This document shows positions 5,546 to 14,435 of a stretch of DNA of 45,957 nt, one piece after another. Within the stretch, counting starts at the first letter, position 1. Each line of letters opens with the position of its first letter. The notes below the pieces were generated by a model. It worked only from the letters and a program-made list of their open reading frames with translations, did no database searches and had not been told where the DNA came from. This stretch comes from an uncultured beta proteobacterium (GTDB lineage: Bacteria > Pseudomonadota > Gammaproteobacteria > Burkholderiales > Burkholderiaceae_C): NCBI GenBank assembly GCA_903920695.1, contig CAIXNB010000217.1, positions 1 through 45,957 of the forward strand, read 5' to 3'. The position numbers and the translations under genes are program-made.

Positions 5546-6898
5546 CTATTGATCAACAGAGAAAGCTTTGGAAAGCGTGGACTGCCGCAGCGCCTGCGCG
5601 CGCTTGAGGTTGGCATCGACTTCGGCCTGCACTCCAAGGATGATGGAAAGCCGTCGGTCCACTTCAGCGACGATGCGCGCCTGCTCAGCGAGGGGTGGAA
5701 GTGGAATCGGCAAACGTCGACATAAGTCGAGTGTCAAATTCGTTTGCCCTGCAGTCGTTTTTGCTTTTCGAATTGCCCAGGCGATGATGGATTCAGTCAT
5801 CAACGCATGGGCCACAAATTTTGTGCTGAGCGGCTTTATAGGTCTAAAACGCGCGACTGCTTGATTCATATTCGCCTCGGCCATCGTTGGCGGCACCACC
5901 GAAACCTGCCCAAGGGGTGGGCCAACGATGTTGATTAGCACGTCCCCCGCCAACACTTGCGAACGAAGTAATTCGCCCTCATGCGTTGCGCGACTCACAA
6001 ATGCAGGTTTGTATGTCTGGTTTAAGGTGCCATCGAAAGTCAGGTTGTAGACCTTCAAAAACTGCACATCACCGATGCCATCCAAGAGCTTTTCTGCGGC
6101 TGGCGTTGTCCCCTTGGTAATGAATGTGGAGAGCTGCTCCGCACTTGCCCACACCCACCCATTGGGCAGATGGGCCAACCCACCTGTTTCAACAGCGGGT
6201 GGTTCTTCGTACTTGCCACGACCAGCCCATTCACTCTTTCGCGTGACAAGAATGCGCTGCAACAACTGCTCGCCGGTTTCAAAACGGCGGCCTTCGCGGC
6301 GGGCGAGTTCGGCTTCGGTGGGGACGAGGCGGCCTTCTACGGCGTCTTTGAGGACTGAGGCTTTGTAGCGTTTGAGATTGGCCTTGACGCGCTTCAGGTT
6401 GACGACGGCTTCGTCGAGGCGGGAGAACTGCTTTTCGATGTCGTCCAAAACACGACGCTGCTCGTCCAAAGGCGGCACGTGCAGTTCATAACCGCGAATA
6501 TCTTTTGGCCGCACTGCGGGATAAAGCGCACCTTGAACAAAATCCTCCATCGTCTCAATGAAGTCACGAGACTGAACAGCATTGAATAGCCAACGCGGAT
6601 CAACGTGATCGTTGGCGCGGAGAACGTGAAAGCCAGTTGAACCTATGGCGCCGTCCAACTCGTGAGGCACCATGGCAACAGCGTTCAAGTTCGGTCGCGT
6701 CATTGAAACCAACACGTCGCCAGCGCGAAGGCGTTGGCGCGCACGACTTGGCGCTTCCGTGACAAGCAAACGCTTTGGGTCAACTATTCGCTTTATCTTG
6801 TTGTCCACGCTGCTGATATCGACATAGACAAATGCATCAGCAGCAACTGGCCCAGTTTGCTCAATTTTCGGAACTGTCAATTCATGAAGGGTACTCAC
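5546..6898 (-). CDS. hsdS: Type I restriction-modification specificity subunit HsdS
   Basis: This 450-residue protein shows the HsdS layout. The first target-recognition domain ends at YELHVPPLDEQRRVLDDIEKQF, followed by a central conserved helix (SRLDEAVVNLKRVKANLKRYKASVLKDAVEGRL). The second recognition domain starts at HLPNGWVWASAEQ and ends with LPIPLPPLAEQARIVAEVDRRLS and a final helix. The two TRDs define the bipartite DNA target of the HsdM/HsdR complex. Its start overlaps the hsdR stop (ATGA). The first TRD begins abruptly, without the usual PxGW motif, so a slightly shortened N-terminus is possible. The target cannot be predicted from sequence alone. Confidence 0.92.
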   Translation of the reverse strand: MSTLHELTVPKIEQTGPVAADAFVYVDISSVDNKIKRIVDPKRLLVTEAPSRARQRLRAGDVLVSMTRPNLNAVAMVPHELDGAIGSTGFHVLRANDHVDPRWLFNAVQSRDFIETMEDFVQGALYPAVRPKDIRGYELHVPPLDEQRRVLDDIEKQFSRLDEAVVNLKRVKANLKRYKASVLKDAVEGRLVPTEAELARREGRRFETGEQLLQRILVTRKSEWAGRGKYEEPPAVETGGLAHLPNGWVWASAEQLSTFITKGTTPAAEKLLDGIGDVQFLKVYNLTFDGTLNQTYKPAFVSRATHEGELLRSQVLAGDVLINIVGPPLGQVSVVPPTMAEANMNQAVARFRPIKPLSTKFVAHALMTESIIAWAIRKAKTTAGQTNLTLDLCRRLPIPLPPLAEQARIVAEVDRRLSIILGVQAEVDANLKRAQALRQSTLSKAFSVDQ

Positions 6899-9744
6899 GC
6901 CGCCAACTCCCGGTTCATCGCTTCAAGCACCTTCGGCAATTCCGCGCCGAACAGCTGGTACACCTTGCCGATGCCGCCCTCCTGCGCGAAGGGGGAGTAT
7001 TCAAAGTCGTCGGGCAAGATACCGAGGTTGGCGGCGATGTGGTCGCGGATCATTTCTAGCCAGTGCATTTGTTCTTTGGTGAAGGGGATGCCTGGATTCC
7101 GGCCTTCGCCGGAATGACGAGTAGGGGTGCCGGCATGCCCCATTTGGGCCAGCCAGGCTTTGAAGTTGGCGTTGACGCGTTCGGGAAAGGGCACAAGTTC
7201 ATTGTCCTGATGCATGGCGAAGCGCACCAGGCTGACGAGGTCGGTGAGGATGCGGCGGCGGCTCTCGCCTTTGACCTTGCTCTTGTCCAGCGCGGCGTAG
7301 GCTTGCCAGAGCTGGCTCTCGGTCCACAGGTGCGGCGGGGCTTGCAGGGCGTCGGCCAAGGTCTTGAGTGCCTCGAATGTCAGGGGCTCTACGCCCTGCC
7401 CTTTGGCTGGGCCGCTCATTCTTTGCGGTCGGCTGTAGAGAATTTGCAGGGCGGTGATTTCGTCCTTGTGCTCGGCGATGAATTTCTCAAACGATTCCAC
7501 CGTGCCTTTGGCGCGCTCGCGGGCTGCCTCGCTGAAGTCGGCTTGCAGCAGGGTGTCCTGCGTGACGGTGTCGATGATCTGCTCGGCCTTGCGTTTCAGG
7601 TCAATCAGCAGGTTGCGCAGTTCTGGCGAGGCGAAGGGGCGCACTGCGGCCTGGATTGCGGCCTGCGCCGCAATGACATCATCTACGTCAGGGTCGAGGG
7701 CATCGACGATGCCGCGCGTCAGGTCTTGCAGGGACGCGCCACCAGCAGCTTGCATCACACGCTGCTTGTCGCCCTCGGTCAGTTCGCGGTTCAGGCGGGC
7801 AAGCCTCGCCGCCACGCTGGACAGCACTTCGGGCTCTACGTTGCCCAGCGCCACGGCTAGCAGCAGTTTGTCAAAGGGCACAGACTTTTTCTGGTCCATC
7901 GGCGCGGAGTCGGTTTTGTCTTGCTCGCACACACCCACGCAGTCGACGATGACGAAGTGGTCCTTGACTTTGGCGTCGGGCGTCACGGCCTGCAGGTCGG
8001 TCGGCTCGATGATGCGCACGCCGCGGCCTTTCATCTGCTCGAAGAAGTTGCGGCTTTTCACGGCGCGCATGAACATCACAATTTCCACCGGCTTGATGTC
8101 TGTGCCGGTGGCGATCATGTCCACGGTGACGGCGATGCGCGGAAAGTAGCTGTTGCGGAAGGCGCTGATCAGGTTCTCGGGCTTCTCGCCGGTGGTGCGG
8201 TAGGTGATCTTCTGCGCAAACTCGTTGCCCTTGCCAAACACCTCGCGCAGGATTTCCACGATCTTCTCGGCGTGGTTGTCGTCCTTGGCAAACACCAGGG
8301 TCTTGGGCACCTCGGTGCGGCCGGGGAAGATTTCCAGCGGCAGCTTGTCCCTGAAAGTTCTGACGATGGTGCGGATCTGGTCTGGCGTTTGCACGGCGCG
8401 GTCCAGCGCATCGGCGTCGTAAGCCAGGTCTTCGTCGAGTTGTTCCCAGCGAGTCTTGCGCGTCAGGCGGTCGCGGTAGCCCACCGAGAAACCGGCTTCG
8501 ATCTGGCTGCCCTGCTCACTCACCTGGGTGCGGATGCGGTACACGTCGTAGTTGACGTTCACGCCGTCGGCCACGGCCTGCGGGTGGCCGTACTCCATCA
8601 CCAGGTTCTGGTTGAAGAAGCCAAAGGTCTGTTTGGACGGCGTGGCGGTCAGGCCGATCAGGTAGGCGTCAAAGTACTCCAGCACCTGGCGCCACAGGTT
8701 GTAGATGGATCGGTGGGCTTCGTCGGTAACGATGATGTCAAAGGTCTCAATCGGAAAATTCGGGTTGTAGCCAATGGGCTCGGGCTTGGTGAACAGATTG
8801 CCCAACCGATCCACACTTTGTTCCTCATCTTCCTCGGCCAGCTCACGGCCTTTGAGCATGCTGAACAGGCGCTGGATGGTGCAGATGGTGACGCGGGCTG
8901 TTGAGTCAAGCTGGTTGCTGGTGAGGTGCTGAACGATGTATTCCTCACCAAATTTATAGTTGTTGTAGGGCGAGTTGTACTGGTCAAATTCCTTCTTGGC
9001 CTGGCGCCCGAGGTTGCCGCGGTCCACCAGAAACAGCACGCGCTTGGCACCGGCAAACTTGATCAGGCGGTAGATGAAGCTGATGGCGGTAAAGGTCTTG
9101 CCACTGCCGGTCGCCATCTGGATCAGGGCACGCGGCTTGTTGGCCTTGAGCGAGGCTTCGAGGTTGCGGATGGCGATGATTTGTGCTGGCCACAAGCCGT
9201 CTTCAATCAAGGGTGGCAGGGCTTGCATGCGTCCCAGAAAAGTAGGGCCGATAAAGTCGGTGCCCGACGGGACGCCCGGACCGGTATGGACAGCGCCGGT
9301 GGGTAGTGCCGCACCGGCTCCCGGCATGTAATTCAGAAACGCCGCCAGCGTCTCGGGCCGGTGAAAGGCAAACACGGCTCGGGCACGCGGCTGCGGGTCC
9401 AGCCCCTGCGTGAAGTGCGTCTCGATGCCGGTGGACTCGTAGCTGAAGGGCAAGGGCCGCACCCAGGCCGGCAGCGCGGCGGGCAGACCCTGCGCATAGC
9501 GGGCCGATTGCACCTCCACACCGGTGAGCGTGCTGCCCTCTTTCTTGGCCTCGATCACGCCAGCGGCTTTGCCGTCGATGTAAAGCAGGTAGTCGGCAAA
9601 ACCGTAACCCGTGTTGAGAGGGAATTCGCGTAGCGCCACGCCGCGTGCCGCGTGGATGTTGGCATGCGCCATGTCGCACACGTGCCAGCCAGCCTGGACC
9701 AGCAGGATGTCGATTTTGACTCTGGCCTTTTGCTCTGGTGTCAT
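6895..9744 (-). CDS. hsdR: Type I restriction enzyme endonuclease/translocase HsdR
   Basis: The ATG at 9742-9744 is chosen because GGGAGCAGGC precedes it; in-frame codons upstream look non-coding and overlap the divergent gene's promoter. The N-terminal nuclease domain holds GYGFADYLLYIDGKAAGVIEAKKEG (about residues 47-70), the PD-(D/E)xK core. The SF2 motor has Walker A MATGSGKT (about 210-217) and TDEAH (about 340), with EQMKGRGVRI as motif VI. The EcoEI-type C-terminal domain follows. Close to the end, TRHSGEGRNPG is encoded by a REP-like palindrome inserted in frame. The enzyme translocates and cleaves unmodified DNA with HsdM/HsdS. Confidence 0.94.
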   Translation of the reverse strand: MTPEQKARVKIDILLVQAGWHVCDMAHANIHAARGVALREFPLNTGYGFADYLLYIDGKAAGVIEAKKEGSTLTGVEVQSARYAQGLPAALPAWVRPLPFSYESTGIETHFTQGLDPQPRARAVFAFHRPETLAAFLNYMPGAGAALPTGAVHTGPGVPSGTDFIGPTFLGRMQALPPLIEDGLWPAQIIAIRNLEASLKANKPRALIQMATGSGKTFTAISFIYRLIKFAGAKRVLFLVDRGNLGRQAKKEFDQYNSPYNNYKFGEEYIVQHLTSNQLDSTARVTICTIQRLFSMLKGRELAEEDEEQSVDRLGNLFTKPEPIGYNPNFPIETFDIIVTDEAHRSIYNLWRQVLEYFDAYLIGLTATPSKQTFGFFNQNLVMEYGHPQAVADGVNVNYDVYRIRTQVSEQGSQIEAGFSVGYRDRLTRKTRWEQLDEDLAYDADALDRAVQTPDQIRTIVRTFRDKLPLEIFPGRTEVPKTLVFAKDDNHAEKIVEILREVFGKGNEFAQKITYRTTGEKPENLISAFRNSYFPRIAVTVDMIATGTDIKPVEIVMFMRAVKSRNFFEQMKGRGVRIIEPTDLQAVTPDAKVKDHFVIVDCVGVCEQDKTDSAPMDQKKSVPFDKLLLAVALGNVEPEVLSSVAARLARLNRELTEGDKQRVMQAAGGASLQDLTRGIVDALDPDVDDVIAAQAAIQAAVRPFASPELRNLLIDLKRKAEQIIDTVTQDTLLQADFSEAARERAKGTVESFEKFIAEHKDEITALQILYSRPQRMSGPAKGQGVEPLTFEALKTLADALQAPPHLWTESQLWQAYAALDKSKVKGESRRRILTDLVSLVRFAMHQDNELVPFPERVNANFKAWLAQMGHAGTPTRHSGEGRNPGIPFTKEQMHWLEMIRDHIAANLGILPDDFEYSPFAQEGGIGKVYQLFGAELPKVLEAMNRELAA
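7091..7120. repeat. REP-like palindrome inserted in frame in hsdR
   Basis: Arms ATTCCGGC (7096-7103) and GCCGGAAT (7108-7115) flank a CTTC loop, with the CCTGG and GACGA edges typical of a widespread proteobacterial intergenic palindrome. It is read in hsdR as TRHSGEGRNPG. It sits between AWLAQMGH and FTKEQMHWLE, which are adjacent in relatives without the element. Confidence 0.75.
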
Positions 9745-9853
9745 GCCTGCTCCCGTATGGGCCATTCTAGGGGGTGCTGCGACTGGCGCACAACGTGAAT
9801 CGTGCAGGGGCGACGGCAGGCGCAGCCGTCTGCCGGCTGGTAGACTGCCGGCC

Positions 9854-10366
9854 ATGCGATCCATCTTCTCTTATCTGCTGCTCTGTCTGGCGCTGGCAAC
9901 GCCACCGGTTTTTGCCAAGACACCGGGTGAGGTTGAAATTGGCGGCACGCTGCGCGAGGCCACGATGCTGGGCTTGTCCGGGCCATCGCGCAAGCTGTCG
10001 GAGTTTCGCGGCCGGCCGCTGATCATCAACGTCTGGGCCAGTTGGTGCGGCCCGTGCCGGCAGGAGATAGGTTCGCTGGAGCGGCTGGCGCGCAGCAAGA
10101 TCGGCAAGCAATTCACGGTGATCGGTATCTCCACCGACGACTACCCGGAAGCCGCCAAGTCCTTTATGAATCGCTCGGGCACCACGTTCAGCCACTTCAT
10201 CGACCAGCGCCTGCTGCTGGAAAACATGCTCGGTGCCGAGCGCCTGCCGCTGACGCTGCTGATCGACGCCAATGGCAAGGTGCTGGGCAAGTACTACGGC
10301 GCCGAGGAATGGGACAGCCCGCAGGCCTTCAAGCTGGTCTCAAAGGCATTCCGCATCCCGATGTGA
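9854..10366 (+). CDS. TlpA-like periplasmic thioredoxin-fold protein
   Basis: This 170-residue protein opens with a signal peptide (MRSIFSYLLLCLALATPPVFA, probable cleavage before KTP). The thioredoxin fold follows, with WASWCGPCRQE (CxxC) near residue 60, the AhpC/TlpA-type VIGISTDD strand, and LPLTLLIDANGKV carrying the cis-proline. TlpA/ResA-type proteins reduce disulfides in the periplasm, for example during cytochrome c maturation or in redox protection. The ATG at 9854 is chosen because the signal peptide starts there. Its stop overlaps the next gene (TGATG). The gene diverges from hsdR and marks the right edge of the left defence block. Confidence 0.85.
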   Translation: MRSIFSYLLLCLALATPPVFAKTPGEVEIGGTLREATMLGLSGPSRKLSEFRGRPLIINVWASWCGPCRQEIGSLERLARSKIGKQFTVIGISTDDYPEAAKSFMNRSGTTFSHFIDQRLLLENMLGAERLPLTLLIDANGKVLGKYYGAEEWDSPQAFKLVSKAFRIPM

Positions 10367-10785
10367 TGGCGGCCCCGCGTACCAAGCACCAGCTCGCGGC
10401 GCACACACCCTGCCCTTGTGGCAGCGGCCAGACCTATGTTGACTGCTGCGGCGCCTGGCACACGGGCCTGAATGAAGGCCGGCACGCGCCCACACCCGAG
10501 GCCCTGATGCGCTCGCGCTACAGCGCCTATGCGCTCGGGCTGATCGACTATCTGCTGGCAACCTGGCACCCGGCCACCGCGCCGGGCGAACTGGAGCTCG
10601 CGCCACTCAAATGGCTGGGGCTGGAAGTGCGCCACGCCGAACAATCAGGCGACGCCGGTGTGGTGGAGTTTGTGGCGCGCTGCCGCGACAGCGGACGCGC
10701 CCAACGCATGCATGAGATCAGCCGCTTTGTGCGCGAGGGCGGGCGCTGGTATTACATTGACGGGCAGGTGCCGGAGGCGGATTGA
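10366..10785 (+). CDS. YchJ-family (UPF0225) protein with SEC-C motif
   Basis: This 139-residue protein starts by one-base overlap with the thioredoxin gene. Residues about 17-29 (CPCGSGQTYVDCC) form the zinc-binding SEC-C motif. The rest, PEALMRSRYSAYALGLIDYLLATWHP and FVREGGRWYYIDG, matches the NTF2-like domain of the YchJ family. Members are common in proteobacteria, and their biochemical role is not established. Overlap suggests co-translation with the redox protein upstream. A short REP-like palindrome follows the stop. Confidence 0.88.
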   Translation: MAAPRTKHQLAAHTPCPCGSGQTYVDCCGAWHTGLNEGRHAPTPEALMRSRYSAYALGLIDYLLATWHPATAPGELELAPLKWLGLEVRHAEQSGDAGVVEFVARCRDSGRAQRMHEISRFVREGGRWYYIDGQVPEAD

Positions 10786-10786
10786 C

Positions 10787-10815
10787 TGGATTGCAGGTCG
10801 AGCCCGCAATGACAA
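10787..10815. repeat. REP-like palindrome
   Basis: The sequence TGGATTGCAGGTCGAGCCC, then GCAATGACAA, has arms ATTGC/GCAAT around a GC-rich centre. It is the same kind of element as at 31982-32054 and 35420-35469. It lies between two convergent genes, where it may also assist transcription termination. Confidence 0.6.
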
Positions 10816-10822
10816 GCCAGAC

Positions 10823-11335
10823 TCAGATCCTCCCGTAGCGCGCCGTGAACGTGGCCTTGCCCAGGCTGGTGGCGTTGATCATGAAGCCGGCCAGTGCGGC
10901 GGTGGCGTCAAGCGGGATATCGAGGACATCTTTGAGCGCGTGCACGGTGAAGATGTAGCGGTGCGGTGCGTCGCCGGGCGGCGGCGCAACACCACCCCAG
11001 GCTGCCACGCCGTAGTCGATGCGCACATGGCGCGCGCCCTTGGGCAGGTTGGCGCCACCTTCAGCACCGGCGTTGGGCGCGAGTTCAGTCACGTCAGCCG
11101 GGATATTGATCACAACCCAATGCCACCAGCCGGAGCCGGAGGGCGCATCGGGGTCGTAGACTGTAACGGCGAAGGCCTTGGTGCCGACGGGCGCACCCTG
11201 CCACTTGAGCGCCGGCGACTGGTTCTCGCCGGAACAGCCGAAGCCGTTGTATTCAAAGCGTTGCGCCATCAAGGCATCGGCCTTGATCTCTGGACTCGAC
11301 AGCGTAAAGCCGGCACTGGAAACGGTTTGCATCAT
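10823..11335 (-). CDS. YbhB/YbcL family PEBP-like protein
   Basis: This is about 170 residues from one of two adjacent ATGs (11335 or 11332); AGGAGG lies just upstream. It shows the phosphatidylethanolamine-binding-protein fold: PALKWQGAP, then FAVTVYDPDAPSGSGWWHWVVINIP (the DPDxP and GxxHW ligand-pocket motifs), then PPPGDAPHRYIFTVHAL. There is no signal peptide, so it should be cytoplasmic. Bacterial YbhB-type proteins have no settled substrate. The gene lies upstream of no obvious partner and is followed by the topB stop region on the same strand. Confidence 0.9.
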   Translation of the reverse strand: MMQTVSSAGFTLSSPEIKADALMAQRFEYNGFGCSGENQSPALKWQGAPVGTKAFAVTVYDPDAPSGSGWWHWVVINIPADVTELAPNAGAEGGANLPKGARHVRIDYGVAAWGGVAPPPGDAPHRYIFTVHALKDVLDIPLDATAALAGFMINATSLGKATFTARYGRI

Positions 11336-11364
11336 GGCATCCTCCTGTGTGAAGAAGCGTAATG

Positions 11365-14331
11365 TTATGCCAAATGCTTGCCGACGATGCCGGCCAGTTC
11401 GAACATCGTGATCTGCGGCTTGCCGAAGACCGGCAATAGCTTGGCGTCGGCATTGATGGCGCGTTTGTTGGCAGCGTCCTGCAGACCGTTGGCCTTGATG
11501 TAGTCCCACAGCTTCTTGATCACCTGCGGCCGCGCTACCGCCTCGGCCCCGATCACGGCGGCCAGTGCCGCACTCGGCTGCAGACCGGTGCCGGCCGTGG
11601 TTTGGCGCGGTGCCTTGGGTTTAACGGTCTTGGCTGCTACTTTCTTGGCGGCCACCTTGAGGGCTGGCTTCTTGACGGCTGCCTTTTTCGCCACCACCTT
11701 GACGGCAGCGCCAGCAGGGGCTCGCACGGCAGTCTTGCGCGGCGGGAACTTGCTCGGTGCAAACTCAAAGTTGACCTTGCCAGCCTCAGCGTCCCAGGCC
11801 AGCATGGCCTTGAAGCCGCGCCGCGTGCGCATCGAAACAAACTTGTCGAGCAAATCGGTTTTGCCGGTCCCCAGCAACTTGCTCATCTGCTCGCGCGCAA
11901 TGGGCTGCTGCAGAATGATCTGGCCGCTCTTGAAATCACAGCTCGGCGTGGGCTGCGTCAGCGTCGGCACGGATTTTTCACAGACATAGCTCTTGCCATG
12001 CTCGAACACGGCAGCGCCGCATTTGGGGCAGGCGCCGAGTGATTGCTGTGCCTGGAAGTCGATCAGCTCGCCGCTTTCCTCGCCCTTCTTGTCGTCGCCG
12101 AAATCGAATTCGAGCTTGTAGTTCTTGGTCTCTTCATCGAACTTGATGACCATCTCGGCCGTGAAGGGCCAGCCGGCTTTGGAGCGGAAACCATCGAGCG
12201 GACCGATTTTGCGATCACGCAGGAACTGCTCCACTTCAGCGACCTCGAAGGTGCGCCCCGCCGGCGTCTTGCCAAATGAGAAGCCGCAGCCACCGTCTTC
12301 GGTGCCCGATGCGCCAGTGCAGGTGTAGCGCCGATAGTTCTCCTTGACGACACCGCCGCAGTTCGGGCACGGGGCTTGCAGCGTGGCGTAGTCGCCGGGG
12401 ATGGTATCGCGGTCGTATTCCTTGGCTTTCTTCACCATGCGTTCGGTCATGGCGGCGATGTCGGCCATGAAGGACACGCGGCTCAGTTTCCCGTGCTCCA
12501 TCTGCGCCAGCTTGTACTCCCACTCGCCAGTCAGCTCGGCCTTGGACAGTTCCTCGACGCCTAGGCCGCGCAACAAGGTCATCAATTGGAAGGCCTTGGC
12601 CGTGGGGATCAGCTCGCGGCCCTCGCGCAGCATGTACTTTTCAGCGATCAAGCCTTCGATGATGCTCGAACGCGTGGCGGGTGTACCCAGACCCTTTTCC
12701 TGCATGGCCTCGCGCAGTTCGTCGTCTTCCACGGTCTTGCCTGCGCCTTCCATGGCACCAAGCAGCGTTGCTTCCGTGTAGCGCGCTGGCGGCCGTGTTT
12801 TCAAACCCTTGGGGTCGACGGCCTCGGCCTTGACCTGTTCGCCAGGCTTGACCGGCACCAGGTTGCCCGGGCTCTTCTCGTCGCCGTCCTTGACCTCCTC
12901 GGCCGCTTCCTTGCCGTAGATGGCGAGCCAGCCCGGCTTGACAAGCACCTTGCCTTCGGTTTTGAAGTGATGTGGCGCGACTGTCGTGATGCGCGTGGTA
13001 ATTTGATACTCCGCACTCGGGAAGAACACGGCCATGAAGCGACGCACCACCAGATCGTAGATTTTCTGTTCGGCCTCGCTCAGACCATGCGGCGCCTGCA
13101 GCGTCGGGATGATGGCAAAGTGATCGCTGACCTTGGCGTTGTCGAAGATGCGCTTGCTCTTGCTGATGTAGTTGCCGGCCAGCGCGGTGCGGGCGTGCGG
13201 CGCCAGGTGCTTCATGTCACTGCCGCCGATCATCTCGAAAGTCTGCTTGACCACCGGCACGTAGTCTTCGGGCAGGGCGCGCGAATCGGTACGTGGGTAG
13301 GTCAGGGCCTTGTGGCGCTCGTACAGGCTTTGCGCGATGGAGAGCGTGGTCTTGGCCGAAAAACCGAACTTGCCATTGGCCTCGCGTTGCAGCGAAGTCA
13401 GGTCGAACAACAAAGGCGAGGCCTGGGTCGTGGGCTTGCTCTCCTCGGTCACGCTGCCCTGCTTGCCGCGCACGGCGTCGGCAATCGCCTTGGCCTCACG
13501 CTGACTCCAGACGCGATCGGCCTTGAGTTCGGCGTCCGCCTCCTCATTGCCGGCGGCGGCGTTGGCAGCGGCGCGCCTCCACTGGGGGTCGAACCACTTG
13601 GCGTTGTAGTCACCGGCCTGGGCGGCAAAGCTGGCGTGCACTTCCCAATAGTCACGGCTGATGAACTTGCGAATCTTCTCCTCGCGCTCCACCACCACCG
13701 ACAGGGTGGGCGTCTGCACGCGGCCCACGGTGGTCAGGAAGAAGCCGCCGTCACGCGAATTGAAGGCCGTCATGGCGCGCGTACCATTGATGCCGACCAG
13801 CCAGTCGGCCTCGCTGCGGCAGCGCGCGGCGTCGGCCAGCGGCAGCATCTGCTGGTCGCTGCGCAGGCTGCCGAAGCCATCGCGAATCGCTTGCGGCGTC
13901 ATCGACTGCAGCCACAGGCGCTGCACCGGCAGCTTGACCTTGCTGTACTGCTGGATCAGGCGGAAGATCAGTTCGCCCTCGCGCCCGGCATCGCAGGCGT
14001 TAATGAAGGCGCCAACATCCTTGCGCTTGGCCTGCTTGACGATGGCGTTGAGCCGCGTCTTGGTCTTGTCCATCGGCTTGACATCGAAATGCGGCGGAAT
14101 CACCGGCAGGTGGGCAAAGCTCCACTTGCCGCGTTTGACATCGAATTCCTCAGGCGCCTGGATTTCCAGCAGATGCCCGACGGCGCTGGTGACGACGTAT
14201 TTTTCGTTTTCGAAGTGATCCTCGTGCTTGTCGAACTTGCCGGCAACGGGCGTGAGCGCCCGCACAATGTCCTGCGCGACAGAAGGCTTCTCGGCTATGA
14301 CCAAGGTCTTGGTAAGCACTGCGTTTTTCAT
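11365..14331 (-). CDS. topB: DNA topoisomerase III with lysine-rich linker and C-terminal SWIB domain
   Basis: This is a 988-residue type IA topoisomerase. The Toprim domain begins TLVIAEKPSVAQDI and includes NACDAGREGELIFR. The catalytic tyrosine is in ALTYPRTDSRALP (about residue 347). Zinc-finger-like segments follow (CPNCGGVV...CTG; CPKCGAAVFEHGKSYVCE). Around residues 865-905 lies a Lys/Ala-rich histone H1-like linker (KKAAVKKPALKVAAKK), then a SWIB/MDM2 domain (SAALAAVIGAEAVARPQVIKKLWDYIKANGLQD). The enzyme removes negative supercoils and decatenates DNA. ATG 14331 is chosen over an upstream start whose residues look non-coding. A SET methyltransferase is divergently encoded. Confidence 0.95.
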   Translation of the reverse strand: MKNAVLTKTLVIAEKPSVAQDIVRALTPVAGKFDKHEDHFENEKYVVTSAVGHLLEIQAPEEFDVKRGKWSFAHLPVIPPHFDVKPMDKTKTRLNAIVKQAKRKDVGAFINACDAGREGELIFRLIQQYSKVKLPVQRLWLQSMTPQAIRDGFGSLRSDQQMLPLADAARCRSEADWLVGINGTRAMTAFNSRDGGFFLTTVGRVQTPTLSVVVEREEKIRKFISRDYWEVHASFAAQAGDYNAKWFDPQWRRAAANAAAGNEEADAELKADRVWSQREAKAIADAVRGKQGSVTEESKPTTQASPLLFDLTSLQREANGKFGFSAKTTLSIAQSLYERHKALTYPRTDSRALPEDYVPVVKQTFEMIGGSDMKHLAPHARTALAGNYISKSKRIFDNAKVSDHFAIIPTLQAPHGLSEAEQKIYDLVVRRFMAVFFPSAEYQITTRITTVAPHHFKTEGKVLVKPGWLAIYGKEAAEEVKDGDEKSPGNLVPVKPGEQVKAEAVDPKGLKTRPPARYTEATLLGAMEGAGKTVEDDELREAMQEKGLGTPATRSSIIEGLIAEKYMLREGRELIPTAKAFQLMTLLRGLGVEELSKAELTGEWEYKLAQMEHGKLSRVSFMADIAAMTERMVKKAKEYDRDTIPGDYATLQAPCPNCGGVVKENYRRYTCTGASGTEDGGCGFSFGKTPAGRTFEVAEVEQFLRDRKIGPLDGFRSKAGWPFTAEMVIKFDEETKNYKLEFDFGDDKKGEESGELIDFQAQQSLGACPKCGAAVFEHGKSYVCEKSVPTLTQPTPSCDFKSGQIILQQPIAREQMSKLLGTGKTDLLDKFVSMRTRRGFKAMLAWDAEAGKVNFEFAPSKFPPRKTAVRAPAGAAVKVVAKKAAVKKPALKVAAKKVAAKTVKPKAPRQTTAGTGLQPSAALAAVIGAEAVARPQVIKKLWDYIKANGLQDAANKRAINADAKLLPVFGKPQITMFELAGIVGKHLA

Positions 14332-14364
14332 CTGACTACAATCCCTTTTCTCGCGGGCGCACGG

Positions 14365-14402
14365 GCGCACGCATATGCACGTGAGCGCGCACACACACGC
14401 GC
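14365..14402. promoter_or_regulatory. Alternating purine-pyrimidine tract between topB and the SET gene
   Basis: Over 38 bp, purines and pyrimidines alternate with a single break at 14384 (a G-A-G step). Runs include GCGCACGCATATGCACGTG and GCGCGCACACACACGCGC. Such tracts adopt Z-form DNA under negative supercoiling. It occupies the divergent promoter of a topoisomerase gene; a supercoiling sensor is an inference. Confidence 0.5.
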
Positions 14403-14435
14403 CCATACGAGTTCACCATACCAAATTTTTCAAAC

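Noticed and set aside
7921-8904. 327-codon plus-strand frame within hsdR
   Set aside because: Antisense shadow of the HsdR helicase domain; no start signal or domain.
10823-11509. Longer N-terminus for the PEBP protein
   Set aside because: The 58 extra residues overlap the topB 3' end and are unlike any PEBP; AGGAGG directly precedes the ATG at 11335.
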